A program made the translations under genes and the position numbers. DNA of 9,606 nt. Source: JACDAS01 sp046262415 (GTDB lineage: Bacteria > Actinomycetota > Thermoleophilia > Gaiellales > Gaiellaceae). How positions within the stretch are numbered: the stretch's first letter is position 1; each line of letters opens with the position of its first letter. This document shows positions 7,592 through 9,606 of the stretch, in pieces. The stretch is taken from assembly GCA_046262415.1 (NCBI GenBank), contig JBHEMU010000160.1:1-9606 (forward strand), read 5' to 3'. The notes below the pieces were generated by a model. It saw only the letters and a list, made by a program, of their open reading frames with translations. It searched no databases and was not told where the DNA came from.

Positions 7592-9118
7592 GCTGACCAG
7601 GCTCGCTTCCTCGGCGACGTTGAACATGCCGGCCAGCCGCTTCAGCTCGGCGTGCAGCTTCTCCGTCGTCGCCTCGCTCATCGTCCCCTCCTCGCGGATC
7701 GCCGCGTAGACCGAGCCCTCCGTCCGCAGGTGCTCGCGCAGCTCCTCCTGGAAGCGGCCGACCTGGGGCGTCGGGATCTCGTCGAGGTAGCCCTGCGTGC
7801 CGGCGAAGATCGCCACGACCTGCTCCTCGACCGGCCAGGGCTGGTACTGCGGCTGGTTCAGCGTCGCGACCATGCGCTCGCCGCGGGCGAGCGCGTGCTG
7901 GGTGCCGGCGTCGAGCTCGGAGCCGAACTGCGCGAAGGCCTCCAGCTCGCGGTACTGGGCCAAGTCGAGCCGGAGGCGGCCGGCCACGCTCCGCATCGCC
8001 TTGGTCTGGGCGTTCCCGCCGACGCGGGAGACCGAGATGCCGACGTTGATCGCCGGCCGGACGCCCGAGAAGAAGAGGTCGGACTCGAGGAAGATCTGCC
8101 CGTCCGTGATCGAGATCACGTTGGTCGGGATGTAGGCGGAGACGTCGCCGGCCTGCGTCTCGATCACGGGCAGTGCCGTCAGCGACCCGCCGCCGAGCTC
8201 GTCCGACAGCTTGCAGGCACGCTCCAGCAGGCGGGAGTGGAGATAGAAGACGTCGCCGGGGAACGCCTCACGTCCCGGCGGCCGGCGGAGCAGCAGCGAC
8301 ATCTGCCGGTAGGCGTCCGCGTGCTTGGAGAGGTCGTCGTAGACGCAGAGCGCGTGCTTGCCCGCGAACAGGAAGTGCTCGCCCATCGCGCACCCGGCGA
8401 ACGGGGCCATCCACTTGATCGGCGCCGCCTCGTGGGCGCCGGCGCTGACGATCACCGTGTAGTCCATCGCGCCGGCGTCCTTGAGCCGCTCGTGGATCTG
8501 CGCCACGGTCGACCCCTTCTGGCCGATCGCGACGTAGATGCAGATCATGTCCTGGCCGCGCTGGTTCAGGATCGTGTCGACCAGGATCGCGGTCTTGCCC
8601 GTGGAACGGTCGCCGATGATCAGCTCCCGCTGGCCGCGGCCGATCGGGATCATCGAGTCGATCGCCTTCAGCCCGGTCTGAAGCGGCTCGGAGACGGGCT
8701 GGCGCTGGATCACGCCCGGCGCCTTGAACTCGAGGGGGCGCGACTCGCTCGTCTCGATCAGGCCCTCGCCGTCGATCGGGTTCCCCAGCGGGTCGACGAC
8801 GCGTCCGATCAGGGCGTCCCCGACCGGAACGCTGGCGACCCGCCCTGTCCGGCGCACCGGCTCGCCCTCCTTGACCTGCTCCCACTCGCCGAAGAGCGCG
8901 ACCCCGACGTTGTCCTCCTCGAGGTTGAAGGCGATGCCCGTGACGCCGTGCTCGAGCTCCAGCATCTCCAGGGCGACAGCGTTCTCGAGCCCGTACACGC
9001 GCGCGATGCCGTCACCGACCTGCAGGACGGTGCCCACCTCGGCCAGGTCGGTCTCGACCTGGTACTCCTCGATCCTCTGCCTGAGAATCGTCGTGATCTC
9101 TTCGGGACGTAGCTTCAA
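7589..9118 (-). CDS. atpA: F1Fo ATP synthase alpha subunit
   Basis: Non-catalytic nucleotide-binding subunit of the F1 hexamer; it also gives an arginine finger to the beta active site. The 509-residue product is full length, with an N-terminal beta-barrel (about 25-95), Walker A GDRSTGKT (169-176), Walker B end VYDDLSKHA (259-267), a PTNVISITDGQIFLE block (331-345) and the arginine finger in SVSRVGG (Arg365). Residue 172 is Ser where most alpha subunits have Gln (GDRQTGKT). The start is TTG at 9118, supported by a strong AAGGAG five to six bases upstream and the normal N-terminus MKLRPEEITTILRQRI. Its TAG stop lies in a palindrome. Upstream is a divergent gene, so atpF/atpH are missing from their usual place. 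Confidence 0.97.
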   Translation of the reverse strand: MKLRPEEITTILRQRIEEYQVETDLAEVGTVLQVGDGIARVYGLENAVALEMLELEHGVTGIAFNLEEDNVGVALFGEWEQVKEGEPVRRTGRVASVPVGDALIGRVVDPLGNPIDGEGLIETSESRPLEFKAPGVIQRQPVSEPLQTGLKAIDSMIPIGRGQRELIIGDRSTGKTAILVDTILNQRGQDMICIYVAIGQKGSTVAQIHERLKDAGAMDYTVIVSAGAHEAAPIKWMAPFAGCAMGEHFLFAGKHALCVYDDLSKHADAYRQMSLLLRRPPGREAFPGDVFYLHSRLLERACKLSDELGGGSLTALPVIETQAGDVSAYIPTNVISITDGQIFLESDLFFSGVRPAINVGISVSRVGGNAQTKAMRSVAGRLRLDLAQYRELEAFAQFGSELDAGTQHALARGERMVATLNQPQYQPWPVEEQVVAIFAGTQGYLDEIPTPQVGRFQEELREHLRTEGSVYAAIREEGTMSEATTEKLHAELKRLAGMFNVAEEASLVS

Positions 9119-9123
9119 CTCGG

Positions 9124-9129
9124 CTCCTT
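9124..9129 (-). promoter_or_regulatory. Strong ribosome binding site of atpA
   Basis: AAGGAG within AAAAAGGAGCC on the minus strand, five bases before the TTG at 9118. It decides for the TTG start; no ATG or GTG gives a better N-terminus. Confidence 0.8.
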
Positions 9130-9148
9130 TTTCTGCGTCTCAGGGAAC

Positions 9149-9154
9149 TAGGAT
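9149..9154 (+). promoter_or_regulatory. Possible -10 element for the right-edge gene
   Basis: TAGGAT fits TANNNT and ends nine bases before the GTG at 9164, the same spacing as at oppC. It suggests leaderless expression. The -35 region is a weak T-rich run (9128-9132) that also contains the complement of the atpA ribosome site, so the two divergent leaders overlap. Confidence 0.35.
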
Positions 9155-9163
9155 GGTGTGGCT

Positions 9164-9606
9164 GTGCTGAGAGTGCTTCGCGCTTCGACCCTGCTCGCGG
9201 GCGCCGCCCTCGTGGGGGTGCTCGCTTCGTCGTCCCCGGCCGCGGACGCCGGCAAGCCCCAGAAACCCGGTCCGAAGCTCCTGCTGTCCGGGGCGGTCCG
9301 GATCGCCTTCACCGGCGCCGGCCAGGAGACCTTCCGGCAGTACAAGCAGTGGATCTACCAGGCCGACAACCGCTGTGGGTACGACAAGACGGTCGAGAAC
9401 ACGGCCGGCTTCTCGTGGACGGCGGCGTGGGACGCGATCCCGCTGCAGGCCCTCGCCCGCGGGGTCGCAGGCAGGGCGGCACGCTCGGACGAGCCGGCGG
9501 GTCGCGTCACCGGCACTGAGGTGCGCACCGACTGCGGCTACCCGCTGCCGCTCGCGGACTGGGCCGGAACCGGCGGGTGCGACGAGGCGATCGAGTACCC
9601 CGAGCC
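9164..9606 (+). CDS. Putative secreted protein, right end cut by the window
   Basis: I do not recognise the family. The open frame runs from GTG at 9164 (GTG at 9158 is also in frame; a TAG at 9149 blocks anything further upstream) to the window edge, 147 codons, with consistent G/C third positions. The N-terminus reads MLRVLRAS, then a hydrophobic TLLAGAALVGVLA, then SSSPAADAGK, a typical Sec signal peptide with likely cleavage near the Ala-rich stretch. The visible mature part has Cys at about 71, 124 and 139, several Trp and a mix of polar residues, which suits an extracellular domain. It is divergent from atpA. Nothing ties it to ATP synthase or the transporter. The product and total length are unknown. 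Confidence 0.7.
   Translation, partial: MLRVLRASTLLAGAALVGVLASSSPAADAGKPQKPGPKLLLSGAVRIAFTGAGQETFRQYKQWIYQADNRCGYDKTVENTAGFSWTAAWDAIPLQALARGVAGRAARSDEPAGRVTGTEVRTDCGYPLPLADWAGTGGCDEAIEYPE

Noticed and set aside
7433..9112. 559-codon plus-strand open frame opposite atpA
   Set aside because: atpA is unmistakable on the minus strand; the antisense product is low-complexity Arg/Asp/Leu/Val text.

Overview
This is a high-GC stretch with strong G/C bias at third codon positions. It uses alternative start codons (GTG, TTG) and two -10-like hexamers sit about nine bases from a start codon, as in leaderless genes. That fits a high-GC actinobacterial-type genome. My guess is a deep branch such as Thermoleophilia/Gaiellales, but that is an inference from style; no rRNA or other taxonomic marker is present.

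Layout on the minus strand, read right to left. An F1-ATPase pair, atpA (alpha, 7589-9118) then atpG (gamma, 6664-7548), lies upstream of a complete peptide/nickel-class ABC importer: permease C (5372-6454), extracellular solute-binding protein (3591-5252), permease B (2492-3457), ATPase D (1432-2454) and ATPase F (175-1260). At the right edge a plus-strand gene for a putative secreted, cysteine-containing protein starts divergently from atpA about 45 bp away and runs off the window.

The five transporter genes form one functional unit. The binding protein would capture a ligand outside the membrane, OppB/OppC would form the channel, and OppD/OppF would power it. The order C-A-B-D-F is unusual. 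AtpA and AtpG belong to the F1 head of ATP synthase, but atpF/H do not precede atpA and atpD/C do not follow atpG, so the usual atp operon is split here.

The non-coding parts are the most unusual. Two junctions, oppD/oppF and atpA/atpG, each hold an imperfect or perfect palindrome with related ends (AGTGYCCCG...CGGGGCACTAG) placed exactly between the stop and the next start. In the atp pair the palindrome supplies the stop codon of atpA and abuts the ATG of atpG. A perfect 16-bp hairpin separates the binding-protein gene from oppB. A tandem repeat lies past the end of oppF. I see no CRISPR, tRNA, rRNA, transposase, phage or defence genes. Apart from these repeats and the split atp locus, the content is conventional.
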